Below, piece by piece: positions 26,411-35,000 of a stretch of 64,000 nt of DNA. The notes beneath the pieces are model-generated. The model was not told the DNA's origin and made no database searches. It worked only from the letters and a program-made list of their open reading frames with translations. The stretch's first letter is position 1, and every line of letters starts with the position of its first letter. Origin of the DNA: an uncultured Clostridia bacterium (lineage in GTDB: Bacteria > Bacillota > Clostridia > TANB77 > CAG-508); the NCBI GenBank assembly GCA_934122085.1, contig CAKOVS010000001.1:62001-126000 (forward strand), given 5' to 3'. Both the position numbers and the translations under genes were made by a program.

Positions 26411-27127
26411 TTATTTTAACCAATTAGATCTATCTTGATGTAAATATGCTTTAAACATTTCTAAATTATCAGTTGTTGTCAATTTTATATTTTTTTCAGA
26501 TCCTGCTGCAAAATATAGTTTTTCTCCTAATTCTGTCATCATAGTATTAGTATATGAAGATCCATATATACCAATTTTTTCTTCAAATGCTCTATGATAT
26601 GCCTCATCTAACTTTTGAAATTTGTATGCTTGTGGTGTAACAACTCTCATTAAAGTTTCTCTTGGAATATATTTTGACGTTGATATATCATCGTCTTTTA
26701 TAAAAATTTGTTCATTATATGGCATTGAAGAAACTGCATTACCGTATTTTTCACATTTTACAATCACATCGGATAAAATGCTTTCATCTAATAATGGTCT
26801 AACACCATCATGAATAATTATTATATCATTTGGTTTACATATATTTTCAAGATTATATACACCATTTCTTATTGATTCTTGTCCACTTTCTCCACCAGAA
26901 ACAATCCATTTTAATTTATTAATTTTAAATTGTTTTGCATATGCCTTTAAAACATCATGCCAACCTTCTATACATACTACTTCAATTGCATCAATTTTGG
27001 GATGTTTTTCAAAACTTTCTAAAGTATATATTAAAATTGGCTTATCATCTACATTTATAAATTGTTTTGGAATATCTTGTCCCATTCTTTTACCAGAACC
27101 ACCTGCTATAATCAATCCTATATTCAT
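26411..27127 (-). CDS. IspD/TarI-like cytidylyltransferase
   Basis: 238 residues. The nucleotide-binding loop LIIAGGSGKRMGQDIPKQF is the IspD/TarI signature, and IIIHDGVRPL and PRETLMRVVTPQ are further conserved blocks. The family joins CTP to an alditol or methylerythritol phosphate, giving a CDP-alcohol. Its place inside a polysaccharide operon, between an extended SDR and a CDP-alcohol phosphotransferase, favours making an activated precursor for the polymer over isoprenoid synthesis. A housekeeping ispD would be expected elsewhere in the genome. Confidence 0.88.
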   Translation of the reverse strand: MNIGLIIAGGSGKRMGQDIPKQFINVDDKPILIYTLESFEKHPKIDAIEVVCIEGWHDVLKAYAKQFKINKLKWIVSGGESGQESIRNGVYNLENICKPNDIIIIHDGVRPLLDESILSDVIVKCEKYGNAVSSMPYNEQIFIKDDDISTSKYIPRETLMRVVTPQAYKFQKLDEAYHRAFEEKIGIYGSSYTNTMMTELGEKLYFAAGSEKNIKLTTTDNLEMFKAYLHQDRSNWLK

Positions 27128-27136
27128 AATTTTCTC

Positions 27137-27856
27137 CTATTCTTTTAATAATTTTGCTACAGAAACTATACAAATAATTAAATTTATAACAAAATATACT
27201 ATTGTGAAAATATCCATACATTTTGTAAGAATTGCTATCAACATTAAAACTTGTACAAATCCTGCAATTGAAATTAAATTTAGTCCAATAACCTTAATTA
27301 AATTATATTTACTTTTATTTTTCATTTCCTCAGTATGTTCATCTTTTCCAATACTTGTAATTCTTTTATGCATAACTAATCTTGGGAAAATAACTAGCAC
27401 TGAAGAAAGACCTCCTAAAGTTATCATTATAGCTTTATCAATATTTAAACATGAAAAATCTCCATAATAACATCCTGTTCCCATTGCCTGAAATGATAAA
27501 AACATTGCTATATAACCGCTAGTAGCATCCCATAATGAACCTGTTTTAGAAAATTGTTTTGTATATCTAGCAATATTTCCATCTACTCCATCTAATAAAT
27601 TCCATAAAAAAAACATTATCCAGCCCAAAATTTTTTGAGTTAATGTTTCACCAAAGCCAATAAATAAAAATCCTATAATTGAAGGAAATATTGATATTAA
27701 TGATACTACATTAGGCTTTACTTTTAATTTTAAAAATGGAACTGTTAATGCATATGATAATGGCCTCCCTATATAATATGCAAATATATCATTTTTGGCT
27801 TGTTCCTTTTTTTCTTTTGTCATTGATTCTTTTTCAATATCTTTTAATATTCCCAT
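27137..27856 (-). CDS. CDP-alcohol phosphatidyltransferase family protein, altered motif
   Basis: 239 residues with about six membrane helices. The family motif DGxxDGxxAR-x8-G-x3-D-x3-D appears from residue 89 (DGVDGNIAR, then Gly106 and Asp110), but the final Asp, usually the catalytic base, is Gly114. The rest of the motif is intact. The enzyme should use a CDP-linked alcohol, probably the product of the adjacent cytidylyltransferase, and transfer the phospho-alcohol to an acceptor. Whether the Gly change defines a subfamily or impairs activity is unknown. Gaps to neighbours are 9 and 15 bp. Confidence 0.87.
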   Translation of the reverse strand: MGILKDIEKESMTKEKKEQAKNDIFAYYIGRPLSYALTVPFLKLKVKPNVVSLISIFPSIIGFLFIGFGETLTQKILGWIMFFLWNLLDGVDGNIARYTKQFSKTGSLWDATSGYIAMFLSFQAMGTGCYYGDFSCLNIDKAIMITLGGLSSVLVIFPRLVMHKRITSIGKDEHTEEMKNKSKYNLIKVIGLNLISIAGFVQVLMLIAILTKCMDIFTIVYFVINLIICIVSVAKLLKE

Positions 27857-27871
27857 TTTTTTCTCCTAATT

Positions 27872-28978
27872 TTAAATTTTTTTATGTTGCTCTATAAGTC
27901 TTGCAACATCATACTTTTGTAACTTTTTCCAATCATAAAATTCATTATAAAATTTATTACTTCTTATAATTTTTATTATCTTATCTTCCAACATTTTTAC
28001 ATTTTCTGCCTCTATCAAATATCCATTAACATTATCAACTATTATGTTTTTTATTCCTCCAACATTACTAGCAACTATTGGTTTATTACAAGCCATATAC
28101 TCTACAAGAACTAAACCAAAACCTTCCCATTTGCTTGGCAAAATAGCAATATCAAATGCTGGAATATATTTTTCAACATCATTAACCCATCCAGTTATAA
28201 TAACTTTATCATATATACCATTTTCTTTTGCATAATGTATTACATCTCTTTCTAATTCACCAGAACCTACAAACATCAATTTCGTATTAGAATACTTTTC
28301 ATTTATAAGTTTAAAAGCCTTTACACTAGTCATCGGATCTTTCTGTTCCGTTAATCTTCCAACAACTCCTATAACAACTTCATCTTTATTAATATTATAT
28401 TTTTCTCTTGTTATTTCTCTATATTTATCACTATCTTTAAATTTCGAAAAATCTATTCCATTTTCTATAATACACATTTTTTCTTTTGGTGCTATCTTAT
28501 TTTTTACTGCTGATTCATATTCATCTTTCGAAATATTAATAATCATATCTGTATGTTTTGCAAGAATTTTTTCCATTAATATATATATTTTTTTCTTTTT
28601 TTCACTAATTTGCGCATTAAAATACCAACCATGAGCATTATAAATAACTTTTATTTTTTTATTAAACCATAAAGCTAGTCTTCCAATTCCACCTGCTTTA
28701 CTACTATGCAAATATACAATATCTGGTTTTATTTCTTTTATAACTTTTTTTAAGTCCTTTATACTTCTTAAGTCTTTTGAAAAACTCATATTTCTAGTCA
28801 TATCAACATAATATATATTTTTTACATATTTTTTAAATCTCTCTTCTTGTTCTTTATACTGGTTTGAAACGACTAAATACTTTTCATATTCTAAATTATC
28901 TTTCCAATTTTTTAAAAACATATATAAATATTCAGCAACTCCACCATTTGATTGTGCAACAAATACAATTTTTTTCAT
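27872..28978 (-). CDS. Glycosyltransferase family 4
   Basis: 368 residues with a GT-B fold. The N-terminus KKIVFVAQSNGGVAEYLYMFL and HSSKAGGIGRLAL are acceptor-side features of the EpsD/EpsF-like group. The donor site is visible as VGVVGRLTEQKDPMTSVKAF and, further on, LPSKWEGFGLVLVEYMACNKPIVASNVGG. As the second gene after the initiating sugar transferase, it may add the second sugar of the repeat unit. Strongly supported as GT4; donor and linkage unknown. Confidence 0.93.
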   Translation of the reverse strand: MKKIVFVAQSNGGVAEYLYMFLKNWKDNLEYEKYLVVSNQYKEQEERFKKYVKNIYYVDMTRNMSFSKDLRSIKDLKKVIKEIKPDIVYLHSSKAGGIGRLALWFNKKIKVIYNAHGWYFNAQISEKKKKIYILMEKILAKHTDMIINISKDEYESAVKNKIAPKEKMCIIENGIDFSKFKDSDKYREITREKYNINKDEVVIGVVGRLTEQKDPMTSVKAFKLINEKYSNTKLMFVGSGELERDVIHYAKENGIYDKVIITGWVNDVEKYIPAFDIAILPSKWEGFGLVLVEYMACNKPIVASNVGGIKNIIVDNVNGYLIEAENVKMLEDKIIKIIRSNKFYNEFYDWKKLQKYDVARLIEQHKKI

Positions 28979-29007
28979 ATAATTATTCCTACTTCACTAT
29001 TATTTTT

Positions 29008-29724
29008 CTACAAAGCTCCTTCTCTTTTAACCAACTTCATTGCAGTCTTAAACAATATTTTAATATCACCTTTCAAACTATGATTATAATAATATTGCAT
29101 ATCCAAATCAATTCTAGTTGCAAAATCAACATCGCTTCTTCCACTTATTTGCCATAATCCTGTAAGACCTGGTTTACAAGTAGTTATGTATTTATAATAA
29201 CCATTCATATCTTCTTTTTCTCTCTCAAGATAAGGTCTTGGTCCAACTAAGCTCATATCTCCTTTTAATACATTTATAAACTGTGGAAATTCATCTAAAC
29301 TTGTCTTTCTTATAAACTCACCAACTTTTGTTACTCTTGGATCATGTTTTAATTTCTTATATTTTTTATATTCTTTTCTGACCTCTTCATTCTCTTCTAA
29401 ATATTTTTTTAATTTTTCATCTGCCCCAACAACCATTGAACGATATTTGTACATCTTAAATAGTTTTCCGTTTTTTCCCATTCTATATTGACTATAAAAT
29501 ATTGGACCATTATCTTTACAAATCAAATTTGCTATTGCTATTCCAATTGTTAATGGTATTAATACAATTGTTCCAATAATTCCCCCTAAAATATCTATTA
29601 ATCTTTTAAAAATTTTTCCGATTAATAAACTATCTGTTTTTTCTGGGATATATTGTTGTGGTTGTACTAATGCTGTTTCATTATTAGAAACTATTATTTC
29701 AGCTTCTTTTTCTTTTACATCCAT
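29008..29724 (-). CDS. Initiating undecaprenyl-phosphate sugar transferase
   Basis: 238 residues of the bacterial sugar transferase (PF02397) family. One membrane segment (about 36-62) precedes the catalytic domain with the conserved blocks FYSQYRMGKNGKLFKMYKYRSM, DPRVTKVGEFIRKTSLDEFPQFINVLKGDMSLVGPRP (Asp-Glu catalytic pair) and CKPGLTGLWQISGRSDVDF. It loads the first phospho-sugar onto the lipid carrier and so starts the repeat unit. It is the first glycan-building gene of this operon; a homologue opens the other operon at 51451-52143. Confidence 0.95.
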   Translation of the reverse strand: MDVKEKEAEIIVSNNETALVQPQQYIPEKTDSLLIGKIFKRLIDILGGIIGTIVLIPLTIGIAIANLICKDNGPIFYSQYRMGKNGKLFKMYKYRSMVVGADEKLKKYLEENEEVRKEYKKYKKLKHDPRVTKVGEFIRKTSLDEFPQFINVLKGDMSLVGPRPYLEREKEDMNGYYKYITTCKPGLTGLWQISGRSDVDFATRIDLDMQYYYNHSLKGDIKILFKTAMKLVKREGAL

Positions 29725-29765
29725 TATTTATATTTCCCCCTTAAATATAAATTGTAATACTTTTG

Positions 29766-30299
29766 TTATATTCTATCAGATGTTACTTCTTTATTCTCTT
29801 TCTTTTTTCTCTCCATCACTTTTCTTGCAATCCATACTACAAAAATCACAATACATATACCAAGGCAAACACCTGCAGAGTCAATCATAACATCAAAAAT
29901 TCTAGCAGACCTTCCTGGCACAAAATATTGATGTATTTCATCAGAACTTGCATACAATACACCAACCATAAAACTTGTCCATATTCTTTTATTTTGCTTT
30001 AACTTATATGTACTCATAAGTGACATCATTAGTAATCCTACTACTGTATATATTGAAAAATGTGCTAATTTTCTTATTATCTTTTCTGTATGCTCTAAAA
30101 AGATTTCTTTCTCATTTTTAGACATATTTTGTACTTTTTTGATATTACTTGTAACTATTTCTGTAACTTTTCTACTTACTCCACTTGATTTTGTTCCATT
30201 TTGGTTTGAAAAACAGAATATTCGTACAAATGTTGCAAGTAATAATATTATTAATATTGCTCTTATTATATTTATTTTGCTAATCTTATTTTTTCTCAT
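29766..30299 (-). CDS. VanZ-family membrane protein
   Basis: 177 residues with about four membrane helices. Family signatures are RKLAHFSIYTVVGLLM and DEIHQYFVPGRSARIFDVMIDSAG. VanZ proteins are common beside polysaccharide and teichoplanin-resistance genes; their biochemical role is not settled. It is the first gene of the polysaccharide operon, directly behind the promoter at 30327-30355, with the sugar transferase 41 bp downstream. Confidence 0.9.
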   Translation of the reverse strand: MRKNKISKINIIRAILIILLLATFVRIFCFSNQNGTKSSGVSRKVTEIVTSNIKKVQNMSKNEKEIFLEHTEKIIRKLAHFSIYTVVGLLMMSLMSTYKLKQNKRIWTSFMVGVLYASSDEIHQYFVPGRSARIFDVMIDSAGVCLGICIVIFVVWIARKVMERKKKENKEVTSDRI

Positions 30300-30326
30300 T
30301 TTTGTTCCTCTGTTCCTATCTATATA

Positions 30327-30355
30327 ATTTTAATATTATATTAAGATTTTGTCAA
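30327..30355 (-). promoter_or_regulatory. Promoter of the 16-30 kb polysaccharide operon
   Basis: Minus strand: perfect TTGACA (30355-30350), a 17-bp spacer and TAAAAT (30332-30327). It stands ahead of vanZ, and the genes to 16041 follow with gaps of 41 bp or less. Confidence 0.8.
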
Positions 30356-30403
30356 TATGCAACAGGCTTTTTTGTTGAAAAAGAAGATTTTTCCTGTAAA
30401 AAA

Positions 30404-30506
30404 GCGAGTCTAAGATTTTCTATCAAATAAAAATTTTAAGAAAATCTAAGACTCGCCATATTTATCTAGTACAGAAAGTTCTCCTACAAGGAGAACTTTC
30501 CTACTA
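30404..30506. repeat. Cluster of intergenic hairpins, copy 2
   Basis: Two hairpins: 30404-30420 with 30440-30456 (17-bp arms, one mismatch, ends GCGAG/CTCGC) and 30474-30485 with 30489-30500 (12-bp perfect), extended by TAGTA/TACTA. The arm GAGAACTTTCCTA plus TATATA matches the cluster at 8231-8360, and both stand between a terminator and the next promoter. Confidence 0.65.
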
Positions 30507-30510
30507 TATA

Positions 30511-30550
30511 AAAAAAATATGATAGAAAACTTAAAAAGTTTCCTATCATA
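30511..30550 (-). terminator. Terminator of the SLH gene at 30584
   Basis: Minus strand stem with 15-nt arms (30550-30536 and 30532-30518, one mismatch), a 3-nt loop and a run of seven T. Confidence 0.85.
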
Positions 30551-30583
30551 CCTTTTTATTTAGAAAAATCTTTTATATACTAC

Positions 30584-31936
30584 TTAAAAATCTTTTGTTG
30601 CTAAAAGATATTTATAAATCATAGAAGCTGCTTCTGCTCTTGTAGCTTTTGCTCTTGGCTTTATCTTTCCATTAGCTCCTGTAATAATATTTGATCCAAC
30701 AGCCCAATTCATGCTAAATTGTGCAAAATTTGATATAATATTTGCATCTGAAAATTTTGTATAATCTGCATTTACTTTAATATATTTATCTTTATATCTA
30801 CAATAATTACATAATATTACTGCTAATTGTTCTCTTGTTATTTGATCATTTGGTCCAAATTTTCCATTTTCATATCCACTTATTATATTGTTTTGTGCTG
30901 CCCAATTTACTGCATTATAATAATATTCATTTACATTTTGAACGTCACTGAATTTACATTTTCCTGATACCCTTGGATTACCTTCAATGTTATGTAATAT
31001 AGTAACAACCATACCTCTTGTTATTATATCATTTGGTGCAAATATTATTGCATTATATCCAGATATATATTTTCTATCATACATATATTTTTCTGCTTCA
31101 TAATGCCAATCCGTCTTTTTTACATCTTTAAAAGTAAATCCCAACTCAAAAAATAAATTTGGGCTTAATGGCTTATAATTTTCATTTTTTCTATCTACAT
31201 CATAGATTACTGATTTATTACCAGCGCTATATGATGTTAAGCAAACACTTGTAATATGATATGCACCATCTGAATATTGTTGAGAAGAATTATCGAGCTG
31301 AATATGTGGATTATTTTTGAAATCTCTAACAGCTAGGTATACAGTTTCTCCTGTTGCATCACATCTTATAGTCATAGAAACATATTCAACATTTTCTGAA
31401 ATATCCAAATTCAAGTATATTTTCTCTCCAAATCTTACTACATTTTCTCCTCTAAAGCCTATATTTTTTAATTCTAATCTTGTTTTTTCTAAGTTAAACA
31501 CTAATTTTGAATTATCTAAATGAAGTGCTGTTGAGTCATTATCCAAAACACTATAATGAACATACTTATCACTTTTATTAGGGTTTAAAAAGACATCTGT
31601 AATTTGGTACTCTCCATCAACATATTCAAATCTTTGTGTATCTAAATTTTTGAATTCAATATATGGATTACTTTCTAAATCTTTTACAGCTATTAGTGCA
31701 CTATTCTCACTTTCTTTTTGTTTTATAGATATTGTTGCAAAATCAACATTACCTGAAAATTCAAGGTCTAAATACAACTTTTCATTGAAAAGTAAATCTT
31801 TGTCTGCATTTTTTATTTCAATTTTTTTCAATTGTGGTAATTCAACCAAATCTTCTGAATTAGCATTAACTTTTAAATTTAATACTATTAACAATAGTAG
31901 CATTATTACACTACCTAAGAAAATTTTTTTCTTCAT
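30584..31936 (-). CDS. SLH-domain surface protein with two repeated N-terminal domains
   Basis: About 450 residues. The start at 31936 is chosen because AGGAG lies eight bases upstream, while the ATG at 31942 nearly touches it. A signal peptide ends near VNAN. Two related domains of about 115 residues follow; each has FGEKIYLNLDISENV or LFNEKLYLDLEFSGNV, then a VxDxxxNPxI segment and DG(E/A)Y(Q/H)IT. Three SLH repeats at the C-terminus (DVKKTDWHYEAEKYM, then two more) should bind pyruvylated wall polymer. A good promoter and terminator frame the gene, so it is probably monocistronic. The N-terminal domain family is not recognised. Confidence 0.85.
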   Translation of the reverse strand: MKKKIFLGSVIMLLLLIVLNLKVNANSEDLVELPQLKKIEIKNADKDLLFNEKLYLDLEFSGNVDFATISIKQKESENSALIAVKDLESNPYIEFKNLDTQRFEYVDGEYQITDVFLNPNKSDKYVHYSVLDNDSTALHLDNSKLVFNLEKTRLELKNIGFRGENVVRFGEKIYLNLDISENVEYVSMTIRCDATGETVYLAVRDFKNNPHIQLDNSSQQYSDGAYHITSVCLTSYSAGNKSVIYDVDRKNENYKPLSPNLFFELGFTFKDVKKTDWHYEAEKYMYDRKYISGYNAIIFAPNDIITRGMVVTILHNIEGNPRVSGKCKFSDVQNVNEYYYNAVNWAAQNNIISGYENGKFGPNDQITREQLAVILCNYCRYKDKYIKVNADYTKFSDANIISNFAQFSMNWAVGSNIITGANGKIKPRAKATRAEAASMIYKYLLATKDF

Positions 31937-31981
31937 AATCATCTCTCCTTTTATTTTTTATTTTTATCTTTGGACAACTTT

Positions 31982-32010
31982 ATAATATATTTCTTTTTTA
32001 TTTTTGTCAA
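31982..32010 (-). promoter_or_regulatory. Promoter of the SLH gene at 30584
   Basis: Minus strand: TTGACA (32010-32005), a 17-bp spacer and TATTAT (31987-31982). It starts only six bases from the upstream gene's stop codon. Confidence 0.7.
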
Positions 32011-32015
32011 GTTTT

Positions 32016-35000
32016 TTACTTTAAAATATTACAATAGTTACTTAACATTGCTGCCGCTTCTGCTCTAGTTGCTGTACCTTGTGGATTAAGCTTTCCATTT
32101 GAACCATTTATAATTTTATTTCCAACAGCCCAATTCATTCCCCATTTTGCAAAATCACTTATTTTATTGCTATCAGTAAATTTACTATAATCTGCTTTTA
32201 CTGATTTATATTTTCCTTTATATATACAATATTGATTTAGTATTACTGCTAATTGTTCTCTTGTTATCTGATCATTTGGTCCAAATTTTCCATTCGAATA
32301 TCCACTTATAATATTGTTTGCAGATGCCCATTTTATTGCTACATAATACCATTCTTTTGTATTTTGTACATCTGAAAATTTACTTATTCCAGCAACATAT
32401 GGTCTTCCTTCCATATTATGTAACATTGTTACTAACATTGCTCTTGTTAATTTTTCATTTGGTGAAAATGTACTTGCATTTTTTCCTGACATTATTTTTT
32501 TCTCATATACATATTTTACTGCATTATAATACCAGTCATTTTCTTTTACATCTTTAAATTCTAATTTTAGTTTTTGGTTTGCTGTATTTAAATTTACTTT
32601 TTTGTTTTTAAATACCTGAATTGCACTCTTATTTCCAGTTTTACTTATGTCAATATAATTTGATGATAAATCTATTCCTTTAAAACTTATTAAATCTTCT
32701 CTAAGTTCATCATCTTCTTCAAAATCCTCATTTAATAAGAAATTATAATCTTTTAAACTTGAAATATCTGTAATATTATTATTGCTTAAATTTAATTTAA
32801 TAAGTGTTTTATATTTTTTTACAGGACTAATATCTTCAATTTGATTATATGATAAATCTAAATTCAATACTCTATTATTTTCAATATCTCCACCTACAAG
32901 CCAACCACAAATTATTGTCGTATTTGTTACAATCCAATTATTTATATATGAAATATCTTTTATTTTATTATGGCTTAAATTTACTTCTTTTACTTGTACT
33001 GCATTATTTGCATAATTTGGTAATTTGCTTATATCTGTTATATTATTATAACTCAAATTTATTTTACAAAGATTCATCATATATGATAATGGTGTTAAAT
33101 CAGTTATTTTATTGTGACTTAAATTTATCTCTGTTAATCCACTTAAATATTGAATTCCTTCTATACTACTTAAACCTAAATTAGACAAATCTAATGATTC
33201 TATTTTGGCAGAATATTCATTGTTTTCATATTTGTATTCTGTAACTTCATTTAATTCTTTTTGAGTTAGTTTTCCATCATTATTTAAATCTGCTCCTAAG
33301 GCAATTAACTTAGATTTTATTTTTGAGTCCATTTTCACTTCATTATTTTGAGTATTTGGAGTTCCAGCTTTTTGATTAGCTGCTAAATTACAAAGAAATG
33401 CATTTCCATCTTCATCCCATTCTTTTTCACCATATTTATTTATATCTTTTTGGAATTCATCTAAAAATGTTTTTGCTTGTACACTATTATTTGAAAATTC
33501 TATATAATTTTTATCAAGTCCAACTGCTGTTACATATTTGAATTTTCTGTTTTTTAAAGATGTAATATCTGTAATATTGTTTTCACTTAAGTCTACTGTT
33601 TCTAATTTGTTTAAAGCTAAAATTGGTGTAATATCTGTAATTGAATTACTATATGCATCTATAACACGCAAATTCTTTAAATTTTCTATTCCAGTTAAAT
33701 CTTTTACATCACAATTGCTAATATCTATAGTACCTAAATTAATTGCGTCATTTTCAGTAAATTTTTTGTCTCCATCAATATCATATTTTTGTAATAATAC
33801 TTTTTGAAAATTAGTATCTTTTACTTTTATTTCTTTATTTTTATCTCCTTCAGTTACATTTGACCATTTTACATTAATTGCACCTGTTATTCCTATTCCA
33901 TTAATATTAAAGTTTAAATTAAAATTTCTTTCTCCTATTATACTTGTATCTACGAATAATCTATTGTTCTTAAATTCAGCTGTATTTTGCTCATTATAAT
34001 CATTTGACCTTATAGTAATTTTTCCTCTATATAGTTTACTTCCTTCTCTTTGCATTTCTACTAATAATGGTGAATAATTATTTAAATTAATTTCTTTTTT
34101 AGCTTCATCTTGTTTTATTCTTCCTAAATCAATAAATAGTGAATATATATTTATTGAAACTTCTGAGCTTAATTTATTAATTTCTTTTATTAATGTATTT
34201 TGTTCTTTTACAGTTAAATCCACTGTATTAAAATTTAAACTTCTTAAATTTGTCATATATTCTGATTTTTCCAAATATTTAATTGAATTTAAATATGTTA
34301 TTTGTTCCATTTCATATATAGAAATTTCTCCATCACGATTTAAATCTTTATCACTTACTAACATTTGCTTAAATTCACTGTTTTCAAAATCAATCTTCTT
34401 TGTTTTTTCCATTTCAGTTACAATTAAGATTTTAGTATTATCATTATTATATTCTTTAATTATCTTAGCATTTTTTTCTTCTTCTGTGTTTATTGGATTA
34501 TTAGTTAAATCTACAGATTGAATATTTTTATTTTCTAATGGTGACATATCTGTTATTTGATTATTTGTTACTGTTAAGCTATATATGTTATCTAAATTTT
34601 TAATAAAATTTATATTTTTCAATTTGCTTTTTTCGATTTTTATATATCTTATATCTTTTAAATTAGCTATTTTATCTGTATTTGCTAATGAATTACATTG
34701 TAAATCTAAATTTGTTACTGGTTGAGGAATATTATCACAGTTAAAGTCTGAATATTCATCTTTTAAATTTAATGTATATAATTTTGAAAGATTTTTTAAT
34801 GCTGAATAATCTACTGTATTTACATTTCCCATGTATATACTATATCTATTTATAGTTAAATAATTTAATTTCTTTAAATTTGTTAATACTGTTAAATTAT
34901 TAATTTTTTGAAAGTTTCCATTTAAAGTTAATGAGTTTAGATTTACTAATTTACTTAAAAAGTCTAATGACTCAATATTTCCATCTATATATAAACATTC

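Noticed and set aside
26411..27127. Housekeeping ispD of the isoprenoid pathway
   Set aside because: Position inside a polysaccharide operon beside a CDP-alcohol phosphotransferase favours a dedicated polymer precursor role, though the sequence alone cannot exclude ispD.
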